Source: Flavobacterium swingsii (GTDB taxonomy: Bacteria > Bacteroidota > Bacteroidia > Flavobacteriales > Flavobacteriaceae). Taken from it: a stretch of 64,000 nt of DNA. Each line of letters begins with the position of its first letter. Position 1 is the first letter of the stretch. The notes below the pieces were generated by a model. That model had not been told where the DNA came from, ran no database searches, and saw only the letters and a program-made list of their open reading frames with translations. The stretch is from contig NZ_FOJT01000005.1 of the NCBI RefSeq assembly GCF_900111965.1, positions 248,001-312,000 on the forward strand. Reading direction: 5' to 3'. Positions 25,354 through 34,208 of the stretch are shown piece after piece. The position numbers and the translations under genes were made by a program.

Positions 25354-26265
25354 ATGAATTACGAGCAAATTCTAAAAGAAATATACCAAGAATCAAAATC
25401 ATTGCCAACTTTTGGAAATGTTTCCACATCAATACCTGAATTAGCAAAAATCGATGGAAATAAGTTTGGAATTCATCTTACAACTATTAACCATCAAGAT
25501 TTTGGAATAGGTGATAGTGGCGAAAAATTTTCTATACAATCGGTTTCAAAAGCATTAACAGTTGCTTTGGCATTTTCGTTTTTAGATGAAAAAGTTTGGG
25601 AACGAGTAGGAGTAGAGCCTTCGGGAAGCGCATTCAATTCATTGGTTCAATTAGAATACGAAAAAGGTATTCCTCGAAATCCATTTATAAACGCTGGAGC
25701 TTTGGTTATTGCAGATATGTTGGTTTCTAATCTTGAAAATCCAAAAGAAGATTTCTTGAAATTTATCAGAAAAATTTCTGGTTGCCAAGCCATCAATTAT
25801 AATCTAAAAGTAGCCAAATCGGAAAAAGAAACGGGTTTTAGAAACGCTGCTTTAGCTAACTTTCTCAAATCTTTCGGGAACATAAATAACAATGTCGAAA
25901 CGGTTCTCGATTTCTATTTCCACCAATGTTCCTTAGAAATGACTTGCAAAGAATTAGCGCATTCATTTTTCTTTTTTGCAAATGAAGGAAAATCTATTTC
26001 GGGAGAACAAATTTTAACTAAAAGCCAAGTAAAACGTTTAAATGCTCTCATGCAAACTTGTGGGTTTTATGATGAATCTGGTGAGTTTACCTATAAAGTT
26101 GGCTTGCCAGGAAAAAGCGGAATAGGTGGTGGAATTGCAGCTTTATTTCCTAAAAATTTTGTGGTTGCCACTTGGTCACCACGACTCAACGAAAAAGGAA
26201 ATTCCGAACTAGGAATGAACGCTTTAGAATTGTTGACCACAAAGACTGGAATGTCTATTTTCTAA
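25354..26265 (+). CDS. glsA: Glutaminase A
   Basis: 303 residues, normal family length. Hydrolyses glutamine to glutamate and ammonia. It has the beta-lactamase-like Ser-x-x-Lys catalytic pair S63-K66 in FSIQSVSKALT, GIPRNPFINAGA (substrate loop with catalytic Asn), and C-terminal GLPGKSGIGGGI with the oxyanion/Val-Gly region. No signal peptide, so cytosolic. It stands between two hairpin structures and ends at a strong bidirectional terminator shared with the convergent S9 peptidase. Confidence 0.96.
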   Translation: MNYEQILKEIYQESKSLPTFGNVSTSIPELAKIDGNKFGIHLTTINHQDFGIGDSGEKFSIQSVSKALTVALAFSFLDEKVWERVGVEPSGSAFNSLVQLEYEKGIPRNPFINAGALVIADMLVSNLENPKEDFLKFIRKISGCQAINYNLKVAKSEKETGFRNAALANFLKSFGNINNNVETVLDFYFHQCSLEMTCKELAHSFFFFANEGKSISGEQILTKSQVKRLNALMQTCGFYDESGEFTYKVGLPGKSGIGGGIAALFPKNFVVATWSPRLNEKGNSELGMNALELLTTKTGMSIF

Positions 26266-26268
26266 TAT

Positions 26269-26302
26269 AAAAAAAGCCAATCAATTAAGATTGGCTTTTT
26301 TT
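26269..26302. terminator. Bidirectional terminator between glutaminase and S9 peptidase
   Basis: AAAAAAAGCCAATC, 6-nt loop, GATTGGCTTTTTTT: a perfect 14-bp stem with T tracts on both strands, serving both convergent genes. Confidence 0.9.
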
Positions 26303-26313
26303 ATGTTTTTGAA

Positions 26314-28446
26314 TTACTTGTTATTCTCTATTACATAATCCAACACTTTTTTCATTAAATGTACTCTGTCTTTGCCTTGTACATTGTGTTTGTGCATTGG
26401 ATAAGGGAAGAAATCTACTTGTTTCTCAGCTTCTACAAACTTTTTAACTAAAGCAAAATTGTGTTGCATTACAACAGTATCATCACTTGTTCCGTGAATT
26501 AAAAGTAATTTTCCTTTCAAGTTTTTTACATAATTTAATGTGCTTGCTTCGTCGAAGCCTTTTTGGTTTTCAGCTGGTGTGTCCATATAACGCTCACCGT
26601 ACATGATTTCGTACCATTTCCAATCGGTTACTGGTCCGCCGGCAACTCCAACTTTAAAAGTGTCTGGTTTGCGAAGCATTAATGAAGTTGTCATGAATCC
26701 GCCAAAACTCCAACCGTGAACTGCTAATCTATTTGCATCTACATAAGGTAAAGATTTCAAGTAATCGACACCTTTTAGTTGGTCGTCCATTTCGTTTACG
26801 CCCAATCTTCCGTGAATTACACTTTCGAAAGCAACGCCACGATTGTCTGAACCACGATTGTCGACTGTAAATACTAAATAACCTTGTTCGGCCATCCAGT
26901 GCATCCATAAATTAGCGCCATCTAGATAAGAATTCGTAATTAATTGAGCGTGTGGTCCTCCGTAAACATATACTAAAACTGGATATTTTTTTGAAGCATC
27001 AAAGTTACTTGGTTTGATTAAACGGGTAAATAAATCGGTAGTTCCGTCAGCAGATTTGATAGTCTTTACTTCCGAAGTTCCTATTTCGTAACCGTCGTAT
27101 TTGTTTTTGCTTTCTAATAAAGTTATTGCTTTTAACTTTTTGTCATACAACAATGATTTACTTGGTGTTGTGTGGTTCGAATATTCATCGAAAAAGTAAC
27201 TTCCGTCAAAATTCGGAACACAATTATGTACACCTAAATCTTTGGTAATTAAGGTTTGTTTTCCTTTTAAATCTACTTTATAAGCCAACATATTAGTTCC
27301 GTTTTCTCCAGTAGCTTTGAAATAAATTTCGCTTCCAGCAGCATTTGAACTAATGATTTCTCTTAATGGAAATTTATTAGCTGTTAGTTGTTTGACTATT
27401 TTTCCTTCGATAGAATAATAATAAAGATTGTTGAAACCGTCTTTTTCAGAAATCCAAACAAAATTATTCAATTTGCTATTTGGGAAATAAGCATCATGTT
27501 CAGGTTCTACCCATTTTGAGCTTTTTTCATTCAATAATGTTCTTACAAAATCACCAGTTTTTGCATTATATAGATTCAAATTCATGTTGTTTTGACCGCG
27601 ATTTAATTCGGCAATCAAAATGTATTTCTCGTCTGGAGTCCAAGATACATTAGTTAAATAATCGTCTTGGTTCCCTTTTGGCGAAATGTAAACTGTTGTG
27701 TTGTTTTCAATATTGTAAATTCCTACTCTTGGTTTTTCTGATTTTTGACCAATCATTGGGTATTTAATACTTTCTAATTTACCTGGAGTTTCAGTAATAT
27801 CTAATAATGGATAATCAGCTACTTCGATTTGGTCTTTTTGATAAAAAGCAATGAAGTTTGATTTTGGCGACCAGAAAATACCATTGTTAATGCCAAATTC
27901 ATTCCTTGCAATCGATTGTCCTGAAACAATTCCTTCATTAGAGTTATTGGTTATGGCAATTTTTTCTTTGGTTTTACCTAATAAATATAAATTGTTTTTT
28001 TCGGTGAAAGCTACATTCTGATTTGATTTGTCGAAGGTAATATTCTCGGCAGTAGCAGGAGTTTCTTGAACACTTTTTCCTGATTTTGAAGCTAATGAAT
28101 AAGCGAAATATTTCCCATTTTCGGTCACTAAAATTGTATTGAAATCTATCCAAGTTAAACCAGCAAGATTTTTAAGTTTTGTATTTAAAGCTGAATTGAT
28201 GTCTGTTAAATTTACTAATTCGGAAGTTTTATTATCAACCGCATTAGCTGAAATTATTTTAGTCCAATTCTCGGTGTAGTACACATATTTATTAGTATTA
28301 GGAATCCACTGAAAACCAGCTAATTTGTCTGCTCTAAAAAGTCTGTTTTGTTGTAAAACTGATTCCTCGAGAGTAATTTTTTTGCTTTGTGCTGTTGCCA
28401 AAACAGTGATAAATAGACTTAATAGAAGTAGTATTCTTTTGTTCAT
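26314..28446 (-). CDS. S9 family serine peptidase (dipeptidyl peptidase IV-like)
   Basis: 710 residues with signal peptide MNKRILLLLSLFITVLATAQ. An N-terminal beta-propeller (to about residue 460, with WSPKSNFIAFYQKDQ and the SWTPDEKYILIAELNRGQN block) covers a C-terminal alpha/beta-hydrolase domain. Catalytic triad: Ser in HGWSFGGFMTT, Asp in HGTSDDTV, His in MHKHNV close to the end. RGS-type DNRGSDNRG precedes it. Periplasmic removal of Xaa-Pro or similar dipeptides is the family role. It is single-gene, convergent with glutaminase. Confidence 0.94.
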   Translation of the reverse strand: MNKRILLLLSLFITVLATAQSKKITLEESVLQQNRLFRADKLAGFQWIPNTNKYVYYTENWTKIISANAVDNKTSELVNLTDINSALNTKLKNLAGLTWIDFNTILVTENGKYFAYSLASKSGKSVQETPATAENITFDKSNQNVAFTEKNNLYLLGKTKEKIAITNNSNEGIVSGQSIARNEFGINNGIFWSPKSNFIAFYQKDQIEVADYPLLDITETPGKLESIKYPMIGQKSEKPRVGIYNIENNTTVYISPKGNQDDYLTNVSWTPDEKYILIAELNRGQNNMNLNLYNAKTGDFVRTLLNEKSSKWVEPEHDAYFPNSKLNNFVWISEKDGFNNLYYYSIEGKIVKQLTANKFPLREIISSNAAGSEIYFKATGENGTNMLAYKVDLKGKQTLITKDLGVHNCVPNFDGSYFFDEYSNHTTPSKSLLYDKKLKAITLLESKNKYDGYEIGTSEVKTIKSADGTTDLFTRLIKPSNFDASKKYPVLVYVYGGPHAQLITNSYLDGANLWMHWMAEQGYLVFTVDNRGSDNRGVAFESVIHGRLGVNEMDDQLKGVDYLKSLPYVDANRLAVHGWSFGGFMTTSLMLRKPDTFKVGVAGGPVTDWKWYEIMYGERYMDTPAENQKGFDEASTLNYVKNLKGKLLLIHGTSDDTVVMQHNFALVKKFVEAEKQVDFFPYPMHKHNVQGKDRVHLMKKVLDYVIENNK

Positions 28447-28474
28447 AATGATTTTTTTTGATTGTGTAAATGTA

Positions 28475-28525
28475 TAAAAAAAGGATAGTGTTTTTAGATT
28501 TTATGAATCTCTTAACACTATCCTT
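28475..28525 (-). terminator. Terminator of cyanophycin synthetase gene
   Basis: Minus strand AAGGATAGTGTT ... AACACTATCCTT (12 bp) with an inner AGATT/AATCT pair, followed by a T tract. It lies 22 nt past the cphA stop and just before the S9 peptidase start. Confidence 0.85.
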
Positions 28526-28546
28526 ATTATTTATTGAAAGAGAAAA

Positions 28547-31171
28547 TTAAATATTTCCTTCCTCGTTTTCCTTATCTAAATATTCCTGAACAATTTCAAT
28601 TGCATTGGTTACAACATCGCTTAAAGCGGTGATAAAACTTCCGTCTTGAGCGTTGTCTATGGCGTGTTGAATGGCTTCTATTTCTTTAGGAATAATTTCG
28701 TGGGTTACTTCTCTGCCGGATTCGGCAATACCTTCTAAGATTAAATCGATGATTTCTTCTTCTGTTCGTCCACGTAAATATTTTTCTTGACGAATAATAA
28801 TATGGTCAAACATTCGACCAGCAATTAATCCACATTCTTTAATATCTTCGTCGCGACGGTCACCAACTCCTGCAATAATTCCAATTTTTTTGGTTGCATC
28901 AATGTTTTCTAAATAACCTTCAATACCACGATAACCAGCAGGATTATGAGCAAAATCTATAAGAACTTTAAATTTTTTGAATTCAAAAATGTTCATTCTT
29001 CCTGGAGTTTGCGCTACACTTGGTATAAATGTTTGTAACGATAAACTAATATCTTCGGTTTTGAAACCATATAAATAACTAGCTAAAGTGGCTGCCAGAA
29101 CATTTGCAATCATAAATTTGGCTTTTCCACCAAGAGTAAGCGGAACGTGAGTCGCTCTTTCGACACGGATTTTCCATTCTCCTTTTTTGATGGTAATGTA
29201 TCCATTTTCATAAACCGCAACTGTTTTTCCTTCTTTACACAGTTTTTTAATAAGTTCATTGTCTTCGCTCAAACTGAAATAAGCTACATTACAGCTTAAT
29301 TCGTTAGCGATTTTTACGCAATATTCATCTTCAGCATTTAAAATTGCCCAACCATCTTTCTTGACACTTTTTACAACAGTCGCTTTTACACGAGCTAAAT
29401 CGTCTAAGGTATGAATGTCGCTTAATCCTAAATGATCTTCTTGAATATTGGTTACAATAGCAATATCACAACGGCTGAAGCCAAGTCCTGAGCGAAGTAT
29501 TCCGCCACGAGCTGTTTCTAGAACTGCAAATTCGACAGTTGGATCTTTAAGAATATATTCGGCAGAAACGGGTCCTGTCGTATCTCCTTTTTCCATCATA
29601 TGGTTTTGCACATAAATTCCGTCCGATGTTGTGAAACCTACTTTATAACCATTGTTTTTTACAATATGAGCTAAAAGCCTTGTCGTAGTTGTCTTTCCGT
29701 TGGTTCCAGTAACTGCAATAATTGGAATTCGACTTGGTTTTCCTGGAGGATACAACATATCTATTACAGGTGAAGCCACATTTCTTGGTAACCCTTCTGA
29801 TGGCGCCAAGTGCATACGAAATCCTGGAGCAGCATTCACTTCTAATATACAACCGCCATTTTCTTTAAGTGGTTGTGTTAGATTTTCTGCCATAATATCG
29901 ACACCACAAATATCAAGACCAATTACTCTAGAAATTCTCTCGCAAAGGAAAATGTTTTCTGGATGCATCATGTCAGTAACATCTACAGAAGTTCCTCCAG
30001 TGCTGAGGTTTGCTGTCGATTTTAAGTAAACAACTTCATCTTTTCTAGGAACAGTATCGACAGTATATTTTAGTTTTTCTAATAAATCTTCGGTATCACG
30101 ATCTACTTCAATTTCTGTCAATACATTTTCATGACCATAACCACGACGAGGATCTTTATTGGTTTCTTCGATTAGTATTGCGATAGAATCTTTTCCGTTT
30201 CCTACTACATGAGCTGGAACACGTTTTGCAGCAGCGACTAATTTATTATCTATTATAAGGACACGAAAATCATAGCCTGTAATAAATTTTTCGACAATAA
30301 TTCGATGGCTATATTTTTTGGCATAAGCCAAACCTTCTACGGCATCTTCCCAATTGGTCACATTTATTGAAGCTCCTTTTCCGTGGTTTCCGTCTAATGG
30401 TTTTAATACAATTGGATAGCCAATTTTTTTAATAACATCAGCCAAATCTTCTTCATCAACACAAATTCCTCCGCCAGCAACTGGAATAGAAGCAGCATCG
30501 AGCATTTTTTTGGTTTGTTCTTTATTACAAGCAATGTCTACCGCAATACTACTTGTTTTGCAAGTAATTGTTGCTTGAAAACGCATTTGATTTATTCCGT
30601 AACCCAATTGTACTAAGGAATTTGTTCCTAAGCGAATCCAAGGGATATCTCGGTTTACAGCTTCTTCGACAATGCTTCCTGTACTTGGTCCGAGGCGAAC
30701 TTTGTCACGAATGACACGCATTTGTTGAATATCGGCTTCTAAATCATATTCAGTTCCTGCGATTAATGCTTCGGCAATATGAACGGCACTTTCGGCAGCA
30801 AATATCCCTACATTTTCTTCGGTATAACTAAAAACTACATTATATATTCCTGGTGTTTTTGTTTCGCGAGTACGACCAAAACCAGTTTCCATTCCGGCGA
30901 GTGTTTGTATTTCGAGGGCAATATGCTCAATAACATGTCCCATCCAAGTGCCACGTTCTATACGTGAGAAAAAACCGCCACGACAACCTTCGGAACAGCG
31001 ATGTTCTATCATGGTTGGAAACATGGCTTCTATTCGTTCGCGAAAACCGTCTATTTTATTGGTAGGAAATTGTTCCATTTCCTCTAAATCCAAACGCATT
31101 TGGATTAATTTTTTGCGTTGAACACTCCAAATATTTGGTCCACGAAGCGCTTGAATTTTATCGATTTTCAT
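28547..31171 (-). CDS. cphA: Cyanophycin synthetase
   Basis: 874 residues, usual length. Makes the nitrogen reserve polymer multi-L-arginyl-poly-L-aspartate from Asp and Arg with ATP. Domain order: N-terminal CphA domain (1-160), ATP-grasp domain with KPLDGNHGKGASINV (about 245-260) and ICGVDIMAE, then a Mur-ligase-like domain with P-loop VTGTNGKTTTTR near 490 and LIDFAHNPAGYRG. Both active sites look intact. It is transcribed away from cyanophycinase and isoaspartyl peptidase, with a 305-nt divergent region between, so the locus covers polymer synthesis and breakdown. Confidence 0.96.
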   Translation of the reverse strand: MKIDKIQALRGPNIWSVQRKKLIQMRLDLEEMEQFPTNKIDGFRERIEAMFPTMIEHRCSEGCRGGFFSRIERGTWMGHVIEHIALEIQTLAGMETGFGRTRETKTPGIYNVVFSYTEENVGIFAAESAVHIAEALIAGTEYDLEADIQQMRVIRDKVRLGPSTGSIVEEAVNRDIPWIRLGTNSLVQLGYGINQMRFQATITCKTSSIAVDIACNKEQTKKMLDAASIPVAGGGICVDEEDLADVIKKIGYPIVLKPLDGNHGKGASINVTNWEDAVEGLAYAKKYSHRIIVEKFITGYDFRVLIIDNKLVAAAKRVPAHVVGNGKDSIAILIEETNKDPRRGYGHENVLTEIEVDRDTEDLLEKLKYTVDTVPRKDEVVYLKSTANLSTGGTSVDVTDMMHPENIFLCERISRVIGLDICGVDIMAENLTQPLKENGGCILEVNAAPGFRMHLAPSEGLPRNVASPVIDMLYPPGKPSRIPIIAVTGTNGKTTTTRLLAHIVKNNGYKVGFTTSDGIYVQNHMMEKGDTTGPVSAEYILKDPTVEFAVLETARGGILRSGLGFSRCDIAIVTNIQEDHLGLSDIHTLDDLARVKATVVKSVKKDGWAILNAEDEYCVKIANELSCNVAYFSLSEDNELIKKLCKEGKTVAVYENGYITIKKGEWKIRVERATHVPLTLGGKAKFMIANVLAATLASYLYGFKTEDISLSLQTFIPSVAQTPGRMNIFEFKKFKVLIDFAHNPAGYRGIEGYLENIDATKKIGIIAGVGDRRDEDIKECGLIAGRMFDHIIIRQEKYLRGRTEEEIIDLILEGIAESGREVTHEIIPKEIEAIQHAIDNAQDGSFITALSDVVTNAIEIVQEYLDKENEEGNI

Positions 31172-31476
31172 TTTTGATCTATTATTTTTTGTAATGTATT
31201 TGTTAAAAATAGGAAATATTTGTTTGATAGATGTTATGTTTTTGATAGAAATATTAAAAATAGTTATTTTTTGTTGGTTTTCAGTTTTTTAGAAATGTTG
31301 ATAGGAATTGGTTTTATGAATTTTAGCCCTGATGGAAGTGGAAATCCCATCTCGTCTTTTGGGACGTGATGGATTGTAGCGAACAGCAGGAAATATGTTG
31401 ATAAATACTGTAAAGTTTTGCTTCAAAAAAAAGAAAATAGATTTGCATTATTTCAATTTTTGGTTATTTTTACCGA
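31172..31476. other. Intergenic region between divergent cphA and cphB
   Basis: 305 nt without a gene. It must hold both divergent promoters; possible degenerate -7 boxes (TATTTTTA on the minus strand near cphA, TTATTTTTAC directly before cphB) are visible but weak. The middle holds hairpin element copy D. I see no operator with clear symmetry and no small reading frame with support. Confidence 0.6.
31324..31397 (+). repeat. Dispersed hairpin element, copy D
   Basis: TAGCCCTGATGGAAGTGGAA, ATCCCATCTCGTC, loop TTTTGG, GACGTGATGGATTGTAGCGA, ACAGCAGGAAATATG. The inner stem CCCATC-CGTC with GACG-GATGG differs completely in sequence from the CCTTTT/AAAAG stem of the other copies yet still pairs. 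Terminal pairing CCTG/CAGG as in copy B. Confidence 0.8.
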
Positions 31477-32349
31477 ATGAAGATACAAGGAAAATTAATC
31501 ATTATAGGTGGTGCGGTTGATAAGGGAAGTTTTACTGAAACAGATCTTGATAGGAATGCAGCGAAGAATTTGAATTTTTTTGAAACTGGAATTTTGAAAA
31601 GAATTCTTGACGAATCGAAACATAAATTAGAATCTAGAATTGAGGTTATTACTACGGCTTCGAAAATTCCTAAAGAAATAGGCCCTGAATATGTGAAAGC
31701 GTTGAGCTATTTAGGCGCAAATAACGTTGATGTTCTAAATATTGAACGTCGTGAAGAAGCAATGGATCCTGAAATTGTAGCTCGCCTAAAAGCTGCCGAT
31801 GTGGTGATGTTTACTGGTGGTGATCAGTTGCGATTGACATCGATTCTTGGTGGAACTCCTTTTCACGATTTGTTGTTGGAGAAATATCACAATGAAGATT
31901 TTATTTATGCAGGAACTTCGGCAGGTGCTGCTGCGGCTTCTAATAATATGATTTATCAAGGAAGTAGTTCGGAAGCTTTACTGAAAGGTGAAGTGAAAAT
32001 CACTTCTGGTTTAGGTCTTATAGACGGTGTTATTATTGATACTCATTTTGTGCAACGTGGTAGAATTGGAAGACTTTTTCAATCGGTTGTAGGAAATCCT
32101 AAAGTTCTCGGAATTGGTCTTGGAGAAGATACTGGTTTGCTTATTACTGATGGAAAACAAATGGAAGCGATTGGTTCTGGACTTGTAATCCTTGTTGATG
32201 GGCGTGAGATAAAAGACACGAATTTGACGCAAATTGAGTTGGGTCAGCCTATTTCAATCTCGCATTTAGTGACACATGTAATGAGTAAACACGACACTTT
32301 TAGTCTGGATACTTTTAAAATGACTATTCAGAGTTCGCAATACGTATAA
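31477..32349 (+). CDS. cphB: Cyanophycinase
   Basis: 290 residues. Serine exopeptidase (family S51) releasing beta-Asp-Arg dipeptides from cyanophycin. The nucleophile serine is in YAGTSAGAAA near residue 150, with VMFTGGDQLRLT upstream (oxyanion region) and IIDTHFVQRGRIGRL downstream, all characteristic. No signal peptide, so it works on intracellular granules. It is followed after 1 nt by the isoaspartyl peptidase, which completes degradation to Asp and Arg. Confidence 0.96.
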   Translation: MKIQGKLIIIGGAVDKGSFTETDLDRNAAKNLNFFETGILKRILDESKHKLESRIEVITTASKIPKEIGPEYVKALSYLGANNVDVLNIERREEAMDPEIVARLKAADVVMFTGGDQLRLTSILGGTPFHDLLLEKYHNEDFIYAGTSAGAAAASNNMIYQGSSSEALLKGEVKITSGLGLIDGVIIDTHFVQRGRIGRLFQSVVGNPKVLGIGLGEDTGLLITDGKQMEAIGSGLVILVDGREIKDTNLTQIELGQPISISHLVTHVMSKHDTFSLDTFKMTIQSSQYV

Positions 32350-32350
32350 G

Positions 32351-33196
32351 ATGTCTAAAATAATAATTCACGGCGGTTTTTTCTCGGAATCTTCTACAAA
32401 TGCTGAAACAAAAGTAGCAAAACAAAATGCTTTAGAGCGAATTGTGAAGTCTTCGTACGAATTTCTGAAAACACATTCGGCTGTTGAAACAGTTGTTTTT
32501 GCAGTATCTCTTTTGGAAGACGACGAATTGTTTAATGCTGGAATTGGTTCGCAAATACAAAGTGACGGAAAAATAAGAATGAGTGCGGCCATTATGGATG
32601 GTGAAACTCAGAAAATGAGCGGCGTGATAAATATCGAAGACGTAAAAAACCCGATTCAAGTAGCTCAAGTATTAATGAGTGAAGACGATAGAGTTTTGGG
32701 CGGAAGTGGCGCTACAAATTACGCTAGACAACATGGTTTTGAAAAATTTTCGACCGAAATTCCACAACGAAGAACGGAATATGAAGCTAAACTAAAATCT
32801 TTAGGAACAGGAACTGTAGGTTGCGTTGCTTTAGATGATAATAATAAACTTGCCGTTGCTACTTCTACTGGCGGAAAAGGTTTTGAGCTAGTAGGAAGAA
32901 TATCAGATTCGGCTACTGTAGCAGGAAATTACGCCAACGAATTTTGTGGTGTGAGTTTAACAGGAGTAGGTGAGGATATTGTGAGTAACGCGACTGCTGC
33001 CAAGATTGTAACTCGTGTAACCGATGGTTTTTCTTTAGACAAAGCATTCGAAAAAACTTTTGCAGAATTATTGCCTTATGATGGTTTTGCTGGTGCAATT
33101 GCGATAGATAACAAAGGAAATATATTTCACCAAGATTCGCACCCAAGTATGGTTTTTGCGAGCTATGATGGAGTGAATTTTGAGGTTTTTGGCTAG
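32351..33196 (+). CDS. iaaA: Isoaspartyl peptidase/L-asparaginase (N-terminal threonine hydrolase)
   Basis: 281 residues. Self-cleaves between G154 and T155 (SLGTGTVGCVALD), exposing the catalytic threonine of the beta subunit; downstream ATSTGGKGFE and GVSLTGVGEDIV are family contacts. The usual N-terminal HGGAG is HGGFF here. No signal peptide, unlike many bacterial homologues, consistent with cytosolic hydrolysis of the beta-Asp-Arg dipeptides released by cyanophycinase, whose stop is 1 nt upstream. Together they form a cyanophycin-degradation operon. Confidence 0.94.
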   Translation: MSKIIIHGGFFSESSTNAETKVAKQNALERIVKSSYEFLKTHSAVETVVFAVSLLEDDELFNAGIGSQIQSDGKIRMSAAIMDGETQKMSGVINIEDVKNPIQVAQVLMSEDDRVLGGSGATNYARQHGFEKFSTEIPQRRTEYEAKLKSLGTGTVGCVALDDNNKLAVATSTGGKGFELVGRISDSATVAGNYANEFCGVSLTGVGEDIVSNATAAKIVTRVTDGFSLDKAFEKTFAELLPYDGFAGAIAIDNKGNIFHQDSHPSMVFASYDGVNFEVFG

Positions 33197-33219
33197 ACTT
33201 TCAATTATATTAAAAAATA

Positions 33220-33258
33220 TAAAAAAAACTCCGCCATTATTACTAATGAGCGGAGTTT
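33220..33258 (-). terminator. Terminator of the hypothetical secreted-protein gene
   Basis: AAACTCCGC, CATT-rich loop, GCGGAGTTT: 9-bp stem extended by CATT/AATG, with a long T tract on the minus strand (plus-strand A8). It can also slow plus-strand transcription after iaaA. Confidence 0.75.
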
Positions 33259-33307
33259 CTAATAAACAAACCAACCTAACCAAATTTATATGTAACCAGC
33301 ATATAAA

Positions 33308-33973
33308 TTATTTTTCATCCTTTTCTTCTTTTCTATCATTAACTGAATTTTCTATTTTTGCTTTAGTGCCATCAGCTTTGTAATAGTAGTAATCATCAGG
33401 ATTATTTGAATTATCATTATAGTCATTATCATTGTTTTGATATCCATTATGACCTTGACTATTTCCATAATTATTTGTGTTGTAATAAGAAGAACGTCCT
33501 TTTACAGAACCAAAAATATCTATGATTTGACCTCTTCGGTTGTAAATAATTTTTAATCCACCAACTTGAGAAAGTGCAAAACGGTTATATTTCATATAGA
33601 CTGTTCCAATTCTACTCACACGATCATTATAATCGTAATTGATAAAAGTATTTCCAATTCTTCGTACTCTACCAAAAGCGTCATGTTCAATACGAACTCC
33701 GTAATTTTCGGGTCTTCTGTTTATGTCGCTTCCCGCTCTTTTTCCCGCAGTTTTGTAGTAATAATCTCCTTGAGAATCTTGTGGTCTGGTGTTAAAATCG
33801 AATTCACCATTTGGGAATACATAAAACCCGATGCCACGTTCTGTAAAGGCTATTGGCTCATCAAAATTGAATCTTGCAATTGTTGTGTTATCAGAAAAAA
33901 TAGGGTTTTCTGACGCATTTGCCATACTTCCTACCAGGAAGATGCTGGCTACTAAAAGAGTAATTTTTTTCAT
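33308..33973 (-). CDS. Secreted hypothetical protein with Asn/Tyr-rich C terminus
   Basis: 221 residues with signal peptide MKKITLLVASIFLVGSMANA. The middle contains short beta-strand-like motifs (VRIEHDAFGRVRRIGNTFI, then YNDRVSRIGTVYMKYN) that resemble an irregular YD/RHS-like repeat, and the last 70 residues are dominated by Asn, Asp, Tyr and Gly (YNDNSNNPDDYYYYK), probably disordered. Surface or periplasmic location likely; no function known. The gene is divergent from the M28 peptidase gene. Confidence 0.85.
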   Translation of the reverse strand: MKKITLLVASIFLVGSMANASENPIFSDNTTIARFNFDEPIAFTERGIGFYVFPNGEFDFNTRPQDSQGDYYYKTAGKRAGSDINRRPENYGVRIEHDAFGRVRRIGNTFINYDYNDRVSRIGTVYMKYNRFALSQVGGLKIIYNRRGQIIDIFGSVKGRSSYYNTNNYGNSQGHNGYQNNDNDYNDNSNNPDDYYYYKADGTKAKIENSVNDRKEEKDEK

Positions 33974-34174
33974 GATACTGTGTTTTAATAATTTGCTTAC
34001 TCTTACGATTTTTAGCTTCCTCGAACAAAGAAATATTCTTGTTGTAATGATATATTCAATTTGCGTGCCAAAAATTAGAAAGGGATGGTGATTATTCTTA
34101 AACTATTTTTTAAACTATTGACAGTTAAATTGTTAAATCTAAATATTTATTACCTATTTTATTTACATTTTTTA

Positions 34175-34182
34175 TATATTTG
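34175..34182 (+). promoter_or_regulatory. -7 box for the M28 peptidase gene
   Basis: TATATTTG matches TAnnTTTG, 26 nt before the ATG. No convincing -33 TTG at the normal distance. Confidence 0.45.
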
Positions 34183-34208
34183 CTAAACCCAAAACCTACT
34201 TATCTATT

